DNA of 64,000 nucleotides, taken from Telopea speciosissima. Its lineage: Eukaryota; Streptophyta; Magnoliopsida; Proteales; Proteaceae. The stretch's first letter is position 1. Each line of letters starts with the position of its first letter. The notes beneath the pieces were generated by a model, which was not told where the DNA came from, made no database searches, and saw only the letters and a list, made by a program, of their open reading frames with translations. Made by a program: the position numbers and the translations under genes. The DNA lies in the NCBI RefSeq assembly GCF_018873765.1, contig NC_057920.1:11545307-11609306 (forward strand). Reading direction: 5' to 3'. Below are positions 1 through 11,908 of the stretch, one piece after another.

Positions 1-300
1 AGCTTTGGATCATGGTTGGACGGATATTATCGTTGACGGGGAATCCAAATCAGTGACTGGTTGGCTTCAGTCTGCCGTCCGACTTCAAAGGACCTTGGAA
101 TAATCGCCTTAGCAAGTAGGCTATAGCACTTGCTAGAAGGGAAAATTTTTCCTTTTCTTGCAGGTTGAGAGGTGTTAATTGTATTGCTGGTCAGCTAGCC
201 GGGGGTTTTAATAGAGAAACAATGTAGTTCGGCACTTGGGCCTTTCTGATGAGTTAGTTAGTACCTCAGATGCTTGGTTATCTATCTTAAAAAAAATTTG
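1..300 (+). pseudogene. LINE-type RNase H 3' fragment inside a host intron
   Basis: From base 2 a plus-strand reading gives an RNase H-like stretch ([15 protein letters not shown]) resembling the third catalytic block and helix of the plant LINE RNase H domain (RVT_3 type). It stops at about base 103, and further degenerate RNase H-like sequence follows to roughly base 300. It lies in an intron of the minus-strand PP2A gene and is probably the 3' remnant of a non-LTR element. The upstream part is outside the window. Boundaries are approximate. Confidence 0.4.
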
Positions 301-3300
301 TTAATGACTAACATCAGAAGAGGTTATATATTTAAAGATAGTGATCCACATTAATGAAGATCTACTAAATCTTTAGTTTGAGAGTCTCAACCATACCTGT
401 TGTTTGAAATGGAATTAATGTGGTAGTCATGTGCATGAGCATATATTCTTCGACATCTGGGAACAAGGTTTGTCTCACGGCCAACAATCTGCAAAGAAGA
501 AAACCATGCAAAATTTAGTTTCTGAAGTTTCGGGTTCTATCTTACATCAAAGAGCATGTCCAAGGAACTGACCAACCAAAAGTTTACTCAATGCCCAAAA
601 TGAAGTATGATAAACAATCTGGACTGGAAATTTGGCACAAGTGCAGACTTAGTTAAACAGGGAATAGACAGAACACAAGATCAAAATGAAGGAAGGACAG
701 GAAGAGCCACAAACAACTCTGGATTCGAATAAAATCATCAGAGTTAGACACACATTCACCATGATGAAACCCCAAGAATCAATAACTCTGTATGATGCCG
801 TGAATGACATCATTTAGAACCTACAATAGTCCTGGAATATATGATGCAGAGCAAGATTTATTTCTCAAATACTGATCAGTCAAAAAAATTAATATATCTA
901 CCAGAAATTTGGATCCAATTAATGGCAATAAATTCTCAAAATCAAGTACGTTAACAAAGTAGTCAAGAAAATAAAGCATGTACGAGACACTACCTTTAAC
1001 CTAAAACTATTCAGAATGAACAAGAACACTGCACTGTCAACAAAGGACCTTGAACACATAAGCTTCTTGGGGGTCTTGTTGAAGTGTCCAACCCAAAAGC
1101 TTAAGCTTTAGGTGGAGAGGCCCAACTGGTTTATTAAGGCATCCAAGGTCCCAGAGTTCTCCAATATGGGATTATTCCCAACACTCCCCCTCATGTGTTG
1201 CCCCTCTTTTGGGTGGTAGTACAGGTGGCATGTGTGGCCCCTCTTTAGGGTGACCGTACACAGGTGTATTATTATCAACCTAGTGGACCTAGTGGCTTTG
1301 TTACCATGTTGAAGTGTTCAATCCAAAAGCTTAAGCTATTAGGTGGAGAGGCCCAACTGGTATATGAAGGCATCCAAGGTCCCAGAGTTTTCCAATATGA
1401 GATTATTCCCAACAGGTCTTTGTCTCTTCATTAGCTAACAAACTGTTTCGGTGTTTTGGTTAACCATGAGCCCTGATGAAGATTCATGTGCTCGTGAATA
1501 GGGAGCAGTTCACTTTAAAAATATAGTCAGCATGACAAGGGTTAGAGGTTGAGGGCCAGATTGTAGGACATCCCTCAAAATGCTGACATATTTTCTTCTT
1601 CTTCTTCTTCTTTTTTTTGGGGGGGGGGGGTGGAGGAGGGGTGACTACGAAAGCAGTGGACTGGGTGGAGGTGTATTATCTCCTTTTTTCCTTGGGGAGG
1701 GGGGGGGGGGGGGAAGGTATCCTCCTTATAATTGGTTTCTTTTTGTTCAAGGTCCATACTTTATGGTGTATGAACCATAGTGTATGATCTAGATAGTAGA
1801 AATTCTGCTCTTTGAGTCTGCTGCTGGCGGTTGCAAGCTGTCAGAGTGCTGTACTAGGGCATTCATGGAACTGGCCATGTTTGGCCTTGTTTTTGTTCTT
1901 TGGTTTCGGAGGTAGAGCCATGGAACTAATTATTTTTTTTTTTTCCTATTTGCCTATTCCTTTTGGGGCTTCCTCTCAAGCTTGGTAGGATATCTCAAGG
2001 ATATTCTATCTTTCTCCCTTTTAAAAAGAAAAACTCTTTATATGCAAATGATGAAAAAACTGAAATATGATGTGATGTTCAAAGCAAATTCAGAGAAGGA
2101 TAAGCCAAAAAACAAAAGCCAAACTTTTTTAGAGAAGAAGGAATTAATTTTAGAAAGAAGAGCAATAAAGAATCAAACAGGTCATGGTGGAATGGGCACT
2201 AATAAATCACTAAAGATCTCTCATCTCATTTGACAAATTAGACCAAGACCAATAGCATCTCAGATGAACCAGTTGTTCCTGGAATCCAAGATCTATAAAT
2301 AAGGCAGCAGATAATTTAAGGATTGAGTCATGCAGTGCCTCAAATCTGTTTTGAGGATAGCATTGATGTAACTTTGAGTTACGCTGGTATCTAGATGGTA
2401 CTGATGCTCTAGTCATTGGGGGGGGGGGGGGGGGGAGAGAGGTGTGGTCCATCATTTTCCTCTTTGGAGGTTGAATTCTTTTAGTCTGTACAACATTTCA
2501 ACAAAAGAATTGAAAAAGGGAAACAATCCCAAATCACTAGGCCAGTGTTGATTACAACTACCACTGGTAGATGAAGAGACGGGAACCCTCCAGAGGGAAA
2601 TACAAAGTCAGTTGCTGCTCCAGTTGGACCAGAAAGTTCTCCATTTCTTGCTGATGCTGAAGAATCTAAATTCATGTCACATATCTTCTTTATTTTCTTC
2701 TCCTGAACCTGTCCAAAAATCACACAAGCAGAAGATAAGTACCTGGGCCCTGTACACACCGCCCATCACACCCAGGGAATCGGTTTTGCCCGAAGCATCG
2801 GACCAATGATCACCCATTCCTTGTGTGAACCAAAAAAGAAAAAGTGTACAGGTAGGCAACATTCTCTACAAGCACAGCAATTCACATCCTGATTAATGCA
2901 AAGTATAATACTGTGAGGTTCCAATACTTACCTAAGCAACAGTTATCCAGAGAACTATGCTATTCATTATTTGAGAATAACCAACAACCAGACAAACAAA
3001 TTTGGTTCCACTAAACCCAACAAAACATTATCAACTAATTAGTGGTAGCCACATGAGTTCAGCATTCTACTCTGTCGAGTGTCGAGAGTAATATCTTATT
3101 TCTCTTATTGTACGGGTATTTTCTCACTAAATACATGCCCTGTTGGTCATCTTCAAGTGCAATTGTTCTAGTGGGTAAGTTTGACCCGGTGAGCCCCAGC
3201 CCGCCCTAAGCCCAGAAGGGCCTGGGTTGGGCTTTTCAGCCTCGAGCTGGGCCAGGGCTGAGATTTCCAAGTCCTCAGTCCAACCCTATACATATAAAGA

Positions 3301-6300
3301 TAAAAATATATACAACTACACATAATTATATATAATACATATGTAAATATATTATTATACATAATTACGTCATACTAAAGGAGTCTGGTCTAACCTTCTA
3401 ACAAGTTCAGAATCAGTCCAAGATAACAGGATCACAACACCCAAAAGTGATCAGATTTAAGAGCAAATTTCAGAACTCAAAATAAAACAGATGCTGCTGA
3501 TCAGAGAAGTTCAAAACAAATAAAAGTTGTTGGAAACAGGGGTAATTGCAGATCTGTTTTGATCGCAGTAAATCAGTATTAACTAGGGTTCTGTTATGCC
3601 CTACTGATCAGCACTAAGATGTCCTCAGATAACCCACAAGAACAGCAGTAACTAAATTGAAACAAACTGAATATACACACTTAAAATTGCAGAGACAGAA
3701 TAGAGGAAATAAGATAAAAGAAGAAGGATATGACTTCAAGAGTCTCAGCCTAAGCCTAGGCTAGTATCTCACCAACCACCCCAGCCTCTCACCAAGAACA
3801 TAATCTCACTGCAGTTCTGTTTCTCACAGAAGATTGTATAAACTCAATGTCATTCAAATTCTGATTTCAATGCTTACAGGAAGCTCTTTTTATAGAGAGG
3901 CTGGGAGGGTTCTAGACCCTCATTGGAACTTCCTCCTAGACTTAATGGCATTTACATTTCCAAGGACTTACATTGGGGCCTTTTCAAGATATTTAATGAA
4001 CTTTACATTTTCAAGGTCTTTCACAACTAACAATGAAACTAACCTATTGGCATCCCCCCGGACTTCACAACTTTATAGGATTAAATTCAACTAATTAGTT
4101 AAAAAATTCGTATGGGCCATATGGAGTTTCAAAATAGGCCTATTACAATAGAAAACAAAAAATTCCCAGCCCATGACCCATATAACCCATTAGACAAAGA
4201 TTTGGGCTTGTTTCAGCGTAATACGTGTGTTGGAACCTCTCTTGATCTACATCACATACTTAGGGGCTGCCAGGGTCAGTTAGGGTCACCCGGCCCAGCC
4301 CAACCCAACCAGGGTCAATCAGGGCCCGGTTGGACTAGCTTGAGCACGACAGGACTGGGTCTGGGCAGAGATATCCAAGCCTGATCACGGGCTAGGCTGG
4401 GCTTGGGCTGAGTTAAGGGGACCTAGGGTTTGGCTGGGATTTTAAAAACCCGGCCCAGCCCAGCCTGGTTGCACAGCTAGTCATTTCCCTTTGTTTCACA
4501 TGTCAAACTAATCACAGACAACTCTCCCTCATCCTGTAGCATATTTGTGCTAACCCCAAACACACAGACATGTGATTGTTTCTAGTCCCAGATTTAGTTT
4601 ATTGAGGCTTACTGAGGCTGTCAAAATTGATTGAATGAGAGACTGTCAAACCCAACCATTAAATAAACCAGTACATGTACAGAAAACTAAGCCCGTAATA
4701 TATGATCTGAGTCAATACGGGTTAGTTTGGGGAAAACCCAATAAATCTTCTTAATAACCAAGTTCTAGTCCTAATAGATAATGTTGCCAATCAAAGGGGA
4801 AAAAAGATGGGTTAGTCATAGGAGTCATAAACTCATTAAAATTTCTTGTTCATAGAAGGTTCAGTGTGCAAGAATCTCAGTGCAATAAAGTGTGAAATTT
4901 TGTGTCTTGTTCAAAATTCCAAAATGGCGTAAAAGTTTCTGATTAAGAAAGATACTAGGGAACTTCAAGATTTTCTTATGAAACTGGCCACTTTGAGAAT
5001 ATATATGTAAAGAGTTCACTCACCTTCCAATACTTCACGGTTTTATCATTGGCTGAAAGAAGGAAAAGTGCACCATTGGCAGTCTGACACCACCGCACTT
5101 TATTAATTTTTTCTTCTATTTCCAAGCTCTTTAGGTAGTCAAACTACAAAAAGGTGATTAAGTTTAGCACATACAACAGAATTCTGGTCATCAGATATTG
5201 CCTTTTAATCATCACTGAGAAAAAACAATACCTCAGGTTCATGACTTTGGAATTCTGTCTTGTATCGAAATTCAGGATGCCTAGCAGCAGGATAATCCAT
5301 TTTCTCCTGATCCTTCCGCAAAGTGCACTGCATGTAGCAAATTTTTAGCAATGAAAGAACACTTACCATTATTATGATAATTTGGACCAGATTGTTACAG
5401 AAGAGGACATGCTTACGCCTTTTCCATCTATCCTTTCAAATAGGACGACCCTTCCTCCACGGTCACCAGTAGCAAGATGCTCACCAGTTTTATCAAATTC
5501 AATGGCAGAGATAATGTCAGCTGCAAATAAAATAGAAAGTCAACAGCAGCACTCTTCTGGTCAATGTGGCATGCACTTTCTCTCTCCCAAACAAACAAAA
5601 GAAGGCAATGGGTAACTAATATAGTTATATAGTTAATGTTTCTCTGTTAACCTGAAGTGTAAAACCAAAATAGGCCATCATAAGGTTTCAATCTATATGC
5701 GGAATGCAAATAAGATGAAGAAGACACATTGCATGAATTCGACTTACATTGGGCTGAACTGATTCTGTTTTTAAAACACGGGCACCTAGGTGTGTGAGAA
5801 TTTTACTTCTACATGCTTAGTTGAATGCTTTTAACCTCAGCAACAAAACATTAAAAATAATTTTTTTTGCTTTTTCACATTCATTTTCTCATGGGAAGAA
5901 ACAGATGAATTTGGGAACAAATCACAAAAGACAAAAGGACATTTGGGAACTACATGACCAAGAAGAGAGCCAGAGTCATAATACAAGGGCAACAAACATT
6001 TAAATAATTCAACAATGCTATGACAATACTTTCCTATTACAATCTTAGGCCGTTCTATTTATCTCAGTCCCTACTCACCTGGAACATTGCTATAAGTTGG
6101 AAGATGTACACTTAGGCAGAAGGGGAAATACTTATTTTTATCAGAACAGAAAAATATTAAACTTTAGCAAAACATATATTTCTTATATTTGTATTTTGAT
6201 GTTCACCACATGGAACAAGAAACTAATAAATGCATTGGAGAAAAAGCATACCATGTAGCAAATTGGAGATGTCAAAAGGATAAATCAAACCCAAAAAATC

Positions 6301-7228
6301 ACTTGGGTTAAAGTGATGAGAGACGACATGGATGCTCATGAGTTGACAGCAGATAAGGTGAGAGTAGAGAATAATGGTCGAACAGGATTTGTACAGCCAA
6401 TCCCTGATGGGAGGAACAACTCTTCCATTTTGACATCTCCAATTTAACCCATCCCAATGAATTGAGTAGTTGCCTAACCCCTATCTTTCATCATGTTCAT
6501 AATATTTCTCTTCCTTAAAGCAGTTCAGTTCAGCCTATAAAGAAAGAAACTTCCATTTTTCCCTCTCTCCACCCCCCCCCCCCTCACCCCCTTTATTTTT
6601 TTTCTTTTTTTTTTTCTTTTTTTGGCAGGGGGAGGGGGGACAAGCCGGTCTGAAAAATTAAAAGACCACTTCAACGAAATCTAGAATTCCCAGGTGATAG
6701 TGACCCAGTTTCAATATCGTCAAGTGAAGAAAAATGAAAAACCAAATGAGAAATTTACAAGCCACGCAATCCCATGATGAGAAGAACCCCCACCCTTCCC
6801 CCCTCTTCAGTTATAAATGGAAAGGGGCACTGAGTTACTTATGGAAAAGGCTCTCTACTACAACCGGTATGCAGGCCTGATTACACAAGGAAGCCTGGAA
6901 ACTGAAGCCAGTTCTGTGATACCTTCAGCACTGAGGCTATAAAAGACCCCAAACCCACCAACAAAGTAAAATATGGAAGAAAATGTACAGATTCATCGAA
7001 TGAAAAAAGATGCAACACTAAAACCATCCAACAGAGAAAACCCAAGTCGCTTGAATATCAAAGTTTGATCAGCACATAGAATCAGTAAGCCAAATCACAA
7101 AGAAACAATAGAAATGTCAGATTCTCACCTTCCTGAACTTCCTCGCCAGCCGCTCGTTCTCCAAAAACCTGAGAGAATTTCCACTCCAGAGGTGGAACCC
7201 GTGTTTCTCCATTCCCCATAGTGATCAT
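1..7228 (-). CDS. PP2A-B55: PP2A regulatory subunit B, 55 kDa (B55) type; 5' portion, partial at left edge
   Basis: WD40 regulatory B subunit that targets the PP2A catalytic/scaffold dimer to phosphoprotein substrates. Six coding exons are readable on the minus strand: 7129-7228 (ATG at 7228), 5417-5520, 5233-5327, 5024-5143, 2562-2708 and 397-488, with GT/AG introns. Diagnostic stretches are [70 protein letters not shown] and [18 protein letters not shown], all matching the N-terminal half of plant B55 proteins in order. The remaining WD40 exons must lie left of base 397, outside the window. Exon 3 (5233-5327) is 95 bp where the protein requires 96: one base is missing near 5280, in the codons for the family sequence AARHPEF, and breaks the frame. 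This is either a sequencing error or a disabling mutation. Introns 4 and 5 (2.3 and 2.1 kb) carry transposon sequence. A weak GTA/GTG choice leaves the exon 5 donor uncertain by three bases. Confidence 0.88.
1077..1414 (-). mobile_element. TRIM (terminal-repeat retrotransposon in miniature), complete
   Basis: Two direct repeats of about 108 bp, 1077-1183 and 1307-1414, each begin TGTTGAAGTG and end CCCAACA. They flank a 123-bp centre with no coding capacity. The 5-bp target-site duplication GGTCT is at 1072-1076 and 1415-1419. Read on the minus strand, the right LTR is followed directly by TGGTAACAAAGCC (1294-1306), close to the initiator tRNA-Met primer-binding site TGGTATCAGAGC. The other LTR is preceded by a polypurine tract GAGGGGGAG (1184-1192). 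All structural hallmarks of a TRIM are present in 338 bp. It sits in intron 5 of the PP2A-B55 gene, in the same orientation as the gene. Confidence 0.92.
1593..1716. repeat. CTT microsatellite followed by long G runs
   Basis: A (CTT)n stretch runs into T and G homopolymers, with a second G-rich tract near 1695-1714. It is low-complexity sequence within intron 5 of the PP2A gene. Short ORFs predicted here are repeat translations, not genes. Confidence 0.8.
2418..2435 (+). repeat. Poly-G run of 18
   Basis: An uninterrupted run of 18 G in intron 5 of the PP2A gene, just downstream of exon 5 in gene orientation. On the transcribed-sense (minus) strand it is poly-C. Confidence 0.9.
4255..4480. 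repeat. GGGCTGGGC-rich non-autonomous element remnant in intron
   Basis: A G+C-rich block with many GGCCCAGCCC and GGGCTGGGC motifs in both orientations, within intron 4 of the PP2A gene. A related shorter block is at about 3176-3290 and another near 31905-32050. The composition and inverted motifs resemble degraded hAT-type MITEs. Ends and TSD were not resolved. Confidence 0.4.
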
Positions 7229-9090
7229 CTTCGACTGTAAATCAGAGCCGCTTCAACAACTCCCACATCCCGGATCCGGCTGCTGATCCCATTAGAGCTT
7301 CTGTCTCCACAGTTAGCCCATCCATCTAAAAATGCAGCAATTAGCTTTCGCAGAAGAGAGAGAGTGGAAGAAAGGAAAAGCAGGAACGACGACGACAAAG
7401 GGAGAGAAATTGGATCGGAATCCAAATAATTTTGTCAATAATTCAACAACCCATTACCTTGAAAATTGAAATCATTTATAAATTCCTAACTTCTCATAAC
7501 AAACGCTTAAGAATATCAATTTTTTTTTAATCGTTTTCAAACTATGAATTTATATATTGCCGACATATCAGACTTAGAAGTGAGACACTGAGATGATTAA
7601 TTTTATGATTTTATGTTTAATTTATATAATAAATATCATATCAAAGACTAGTGTCCACTCCTCATGGACCATTTAAACCATTATCATTTACTAAAAATAG
7701 AATGCTTTCTCCCATGGCCAATGGAAAGAAGTACAGTGATAGAACTGAAAATTAACCACATCATTCAGTTTAGTGGCATTCCCCTCATGATTAACTATTA
7801 TTTCACAGCCATTAGTGCTGTTCTATGAACTAAAAAATATATCCAAATAAGGAAACTATAAGCACTACCCATGCACTACAGCTACAGTAAGAACTAAGAG
7901 GTAAGGTGCTATATGTGTTTGTTATTATTTCATTAGCCTTTGAAGACCCAAACACCTGTCCCCATAAAAGCAAATGCAGTCTTTATTTGTCAATAATTTC
8001 TATCAGTATCAAAAGAAAAATAATCATGAGAAAAGCCAGACATGCAACATGATGAGAGCCCAACGTTTCTAAAACTTGGAACATAAAAATATTCTAAAAT
8101 TTAATCTTTCGTGTGGTTAGTGTGGTTTCTGTGCCTAGACACAAATTAATGTCTTTTTTTGTATGAAAAGACCGTTCAGACCTTAGTGAAATCGACATTG
8201 TATTCAAACAAATGCCTTTGTAAAAACTTTCATTGGCTACCGTGCTAGTCAGGGATTATATGACCAGTCAACATTCTCTTGCCCATATTTTAAAATTTAA
8301 ACCAAACTATTGGATTCTCGAATATTCATGATTTATTCTCAATGATCAAATTTATTGAGTCTAAATATTCGTTTTCCGAATTGTTTGCAAATTACATGGG
8401 CTGTCAAAATTTTGTGAATTTTTCCAAAATTTTCAAATTAATTTAGATTCAATCTGAATTTTTATTGAACCTAAATTTTATCAGATTATTCATGAATTTA
8501 CTAATTATATCTGAATAAATTTAACACAACACATAACACACCATCATGGGTTGAATTTATATATCAAACACAATTGAACAAGGAGAAAGAAAGTTTAGAG
8601 GATAATTTTTTTTTTGAAGGATACGGAGAAACAGAGGAACAGAACTATATAAGAATAAAAAATCTGCTTTAGTGATCCCCTTTAATGTATTTTTTTTTTA
8701 AGTTGCTTCAGTGCTTTCTACTTTAATTTTTGCAGATTAAGTACTTCCCAGTTCTCACCAACATATGGAGTTAGAAACTTAGCATAGACAACTTTAGTAA
8801 GGATCACTTTTTAGGCCCACTAAAAGATGTGTAGTTCTTAAAAACTGTTTCCATTGTTTCTCTGTTTTTAGTTGAGTGGATTAATGAATAGGCAAAAGGT
8901 TTTATGGATGGTTCCATGATTCCATCCATAAAGTATTTATAGATGTGTCATGTCGATTAGTGATGAGGCATAACCAATTCTAACTATGTCTAGATTGACC
9001 ATTTAGCCAAATTTCGTATTTAAATTTCATCACATATCTTCTCATTTGTTGTCGTGTACCTTCTTATTAATCCAAGCATTGAGTATAGTT
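7229..9090. other. PP2A upstream region and A+T-rich intergenic DNA
   Basis: The PP2A-B55 5' UTR and promoter should lie within the first few hundred bases. I found no confident TATA box or transcription start. The rest to 9090 is A+T-rich with homopolymer tracts and no supportable gene. Confidence 0.5.
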
Positions 9091-9248
9091 CCTCTCCAAT
9101 GATGTTTAACCACCAGAATCGATCTCACACCATCCATGGGATGTGGGACCACACCCCATGGATGGTGTGAGATAGACTCTGATGGTTATGGATCACATCT
9201 TATCGATGGTGTGAGATCAATTCTGGTGGTTAAATGTTATTGGAGAGG
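9091..9248. mobile_element. Palindromic MITE
   Basis: Near-perfect terminal inverted repeats of about 44 bp, starting CCTCTCCAATGATGTTTAAC and ending with its complement ATTGGAGAGG. They enclose a centre that is itself partly palindromic (CCATCCATGG and CCATGGATGG). No coding capacity. No clear target duplication was identified. Confidence 0.75.
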
Positions 9249-10289
9249 ATCTGGATTCCTAAGCATTGCCATGATCTCCCCTGATAGCTCTGTTTTTTTA
9301 GAGTTTTATTTTGCTTTTTGGCTAATTAATTCTAATTGAACTGAAACTTGACTTTGAGTGGGGATCCTCTAGTTTTACCTTTCTACAAAATGTTTGCGCT
9401 CTCATCAAAACCTAAAAAATTGGCATAGCATGCACGAGTGGTGCACCATGTATATCCTCCCATTCACCGAGGGACGGGAGAAGGCAAGAATGGGTATTGG
9501 GAGGGTATTTTGGAATATACAAAAACCCCAGGAGGGGTTTGTGAATCCTAGGATGATGGGTGAACCGTCCCTATGGGTGGAGGAAAACTTTGTCCTTATA
9601 AAGAATTCCAATTTAAAATAGCTCAGCTCAAACGACTGCAATCTTGCATTCTTGTCTAAAATGTATATACTGTTGTTGGTGAAGCCTGATTTTGGCCCAA
9701 AAGTGCAGTTGAGATCTTCGGAGGGCCTTTTTGGCCTCTAAACAATCTCGGAATGGCGAAAAATGACGAACACCCCTGCGAAAAGTAGAGTATGAAGTTG
9801 GTATCCTATCCATCCAGCCATTGGGATTGCTACATCACTCTACCATGTGGAAAGAGCCTATCTTTGTGAGGCCATAAAGTGGCATTATCCCTCAACTGTA
9901 TATATACATGAAAGATTTGGGTTCAGGCACTTTTCAGGGATCTAAGGGCATCAACCTGTAACCAACTCAACCTTATATCGAATTTTTTTTTTTTTTTTTC
10001 TTTCCTTTTTCAGCCCAAGTCCAAATTTGGTTTCGGGGCAGCCCCACCCAAGGGCCCATCCTTACACGGCCGATTAATCTTCTCAAACTGATCTTCTATT
10101 TTTTTTGCAAATTTCTTAAATGAATTTTTTTTCTTGTTCCCATTCATAGTTTTTTGTAAGGACTGAGTTTTCCTTCAGCCACGGTCATTGACCGAGGCCT
10201 TTGATAGGTCTCCATAAGGAATCACAAACAACAATAGAGAGGATATGCTAGACCGTTCGTTAATAGGGAGCAGATTTTTATGGCCATTG

Positions 10290-10440
10290 ATGGGGATAGT
10301 GATCCTTTACGAGGCCAGATCAGGTTCACGTACAAGAACATTCTCATACACCCCTAAGCCGACCTGATGGAATCCACAATTTTGTGGATTCCGAGATGGT
10401 TCTCGTACGTGAACTTGAGCCGAACTCATCCTTCATTGTG
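10290..10440. mobile_element. Short inverted-repeat element, probable MITE
   Basis: The left part contains GGTTCACGTACAAGAAC and the right part GGTTCTCGTACGTGAAC, in inverted arrangement around an ATCCACAATTTTGTGGAT palindrome. No ORF. The outer ends are not defined. Confidence 0.5.
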
Positions 10441-10605
10441 CAGCGAAGGAAATCTTCTTCCTTCCTATAATAAACATTAGTAGTTTGCTCCATCCTTTTT
10501 TATGTTTTTTTCTCTTTTCTATTTCTATGAGCTACACAATTCCTGTTTTTTATTGTACCTCCTAAATTTATTCTAATTTTTTGATGGGTTTTAGTAATAA
10601 TTTTT

Positions 10606-10750
10606 AGGGAGAAAGAACGCTACTTGGGCGTGTGCGGTGCACTGCCCCTTTGCCCAGACACAAAAGCACATGAAATGATCATCGTGGAAAGGTGAATTTT
10701 CCAGGGGGTGCGGTGGTCATTTACACACCCAAGTAGCATTCTCTTTCCCT
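10606..10750. mobile_element. MITE with TIRs and short target duplication
   Basis: Terminal inverted repeats AGGGAGAAAGAACGCTACTT and its imperfect complement (ending AAGTAGCATTCTCTTTCCCT) flank about 90 bp. Direct repeats AATTTTT lie immediately outside (10599-10605 and 10751-10757). It shares a general plan with the elements at 17681-17816 and 63846-63980: short, TIRs containing GGGAGAAT/AGGGAGAA-like ends, and a G+C-rich centre with ATGATC/GGTCATT motifs. Confidence 0.75.
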
Positions 10751-11482
10751 AATTTTTATTTAAAAGAAAATAGATAAAATCACAAATTGTAAAGAATTCC
10801 AATTTAAAATAACTCAACCATAGAATTAAATATCTATAATAACAGTTCTTATTAAAGGCAAATCTGTCCAAAAAATGATTTTTTTTTATTGAAACTGAGG
10901 ACAAAACCGTATGATACGGCCCGAAACATATCGGTATCAGCTCAGATAACCAAGAGCTCAACTCCAACAATTGCAACCTTGCAATCTGTTCATTTTGCAG
11001 ATGATGATGATAGTGTAAATGTGTTAAAGCACCTAATTGGAGTTGATTTCTTCTCTTCGAAGTGGTTTGTCTTAATGCATTAGGTGGAGATGATCTAAAG
11101 GTATATTAAGACACATCCAAGTCCCAAAAAACCGATGTGAGTCTATACCTCTATAATTCTCAACATCTCAACACATACCTAAAGTCATTTCCATTGCAAG
11201 CAAAAGCCTATTCGGCGAGAATGATTCACTGATTGGTGCTGCATAGGAGCATAGGAACCTTTACCAAAGCTTTGGCAAAGGTTCCAAACCCGGCAAAAAC
11301 TAGAAAGATACAGTTGGTCTAGAGAAGCATAATTGTGTTCCAGAAGCTTTCATTTCATTCCATAATGTAACTAGTGTAGTAGTAGAGAAATCATAAAGCA
11401 TGTTAGAGTTGCTTCCAACGCCCAAGAAACTATTCCAGTGGTCCAGGTCCAGCCACTTTTTTTATCCATGAGTACTTTTCCA

Positions 11483-11605
11483 TCAAGCACCCATTGCAGG
11501 TGGTAACGTTAATGGCGTGATTGAAGGATCAGAGTCGTTACTCATTCTGGAAATGGAAGATTTCTGTGCTGTGGACTCACCAACTGCACCTGCTGGCACC
11601 TTCCA
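11483..11605 (-). other. Orphan exon-like ORF, 40 codons, unassigned
   Basis: On the minus strand a pyrimidine-rich stretch ending TTCACTTCCAG at 11606-11616 is followed by an open frame from 11605. It reads WKVPAGAVGEST, then a Ser-rich segment, and ends SITPLTLPPAMGA and TGA at 11483-11485. It looks like a terminal exon with a normal acceptor, but I do not recognise the family and see no partner exons. It lies 300 bp past the stop codon of the SKS gene and could instead be part of that gene's 3' UTR or a captured gene fragment. Confidence 0.25.
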
Positions 11606-11908
11606 CTGGAAGTGAATTTAGAAAGATCTGTTTTTTTGGATTTATTGAGGGAAATAAGCTTTACTGTACTGAAGTAACCAATGGCGTCAAATAGTTCATG
11701 ACACACAGACTCTGCCTAATGATATGCAAGGCAAGATGAATTTGGCAAAAAACTACAAAAAATATACAGCTTTTACTGTGACTATTCAGGTTATCAATAA
11801 ATTTACTCAAATACATTTCTTTCTTCATTCTTTCAATTTCCCATTTCTCTCTTTTTTCTTGTCATACCCGTGTGACTGAAAGAGACAAATACATTATACT
11901 GAAACAAA

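Noticed and set aside
1575..1780. Proline-rich and glycine-rich ORFs on both strands
   Set aside because: They are translations of CTT and poly-G low-complexity sequence within an intron.
2210..2455. Open frame overlapping a region with a weak match to the B55 YHINSI exon
   Set aside because: The true exon for that segment was found at 397-488 with exact family residues and proper splice sites; the similarity here is short and coincidental.
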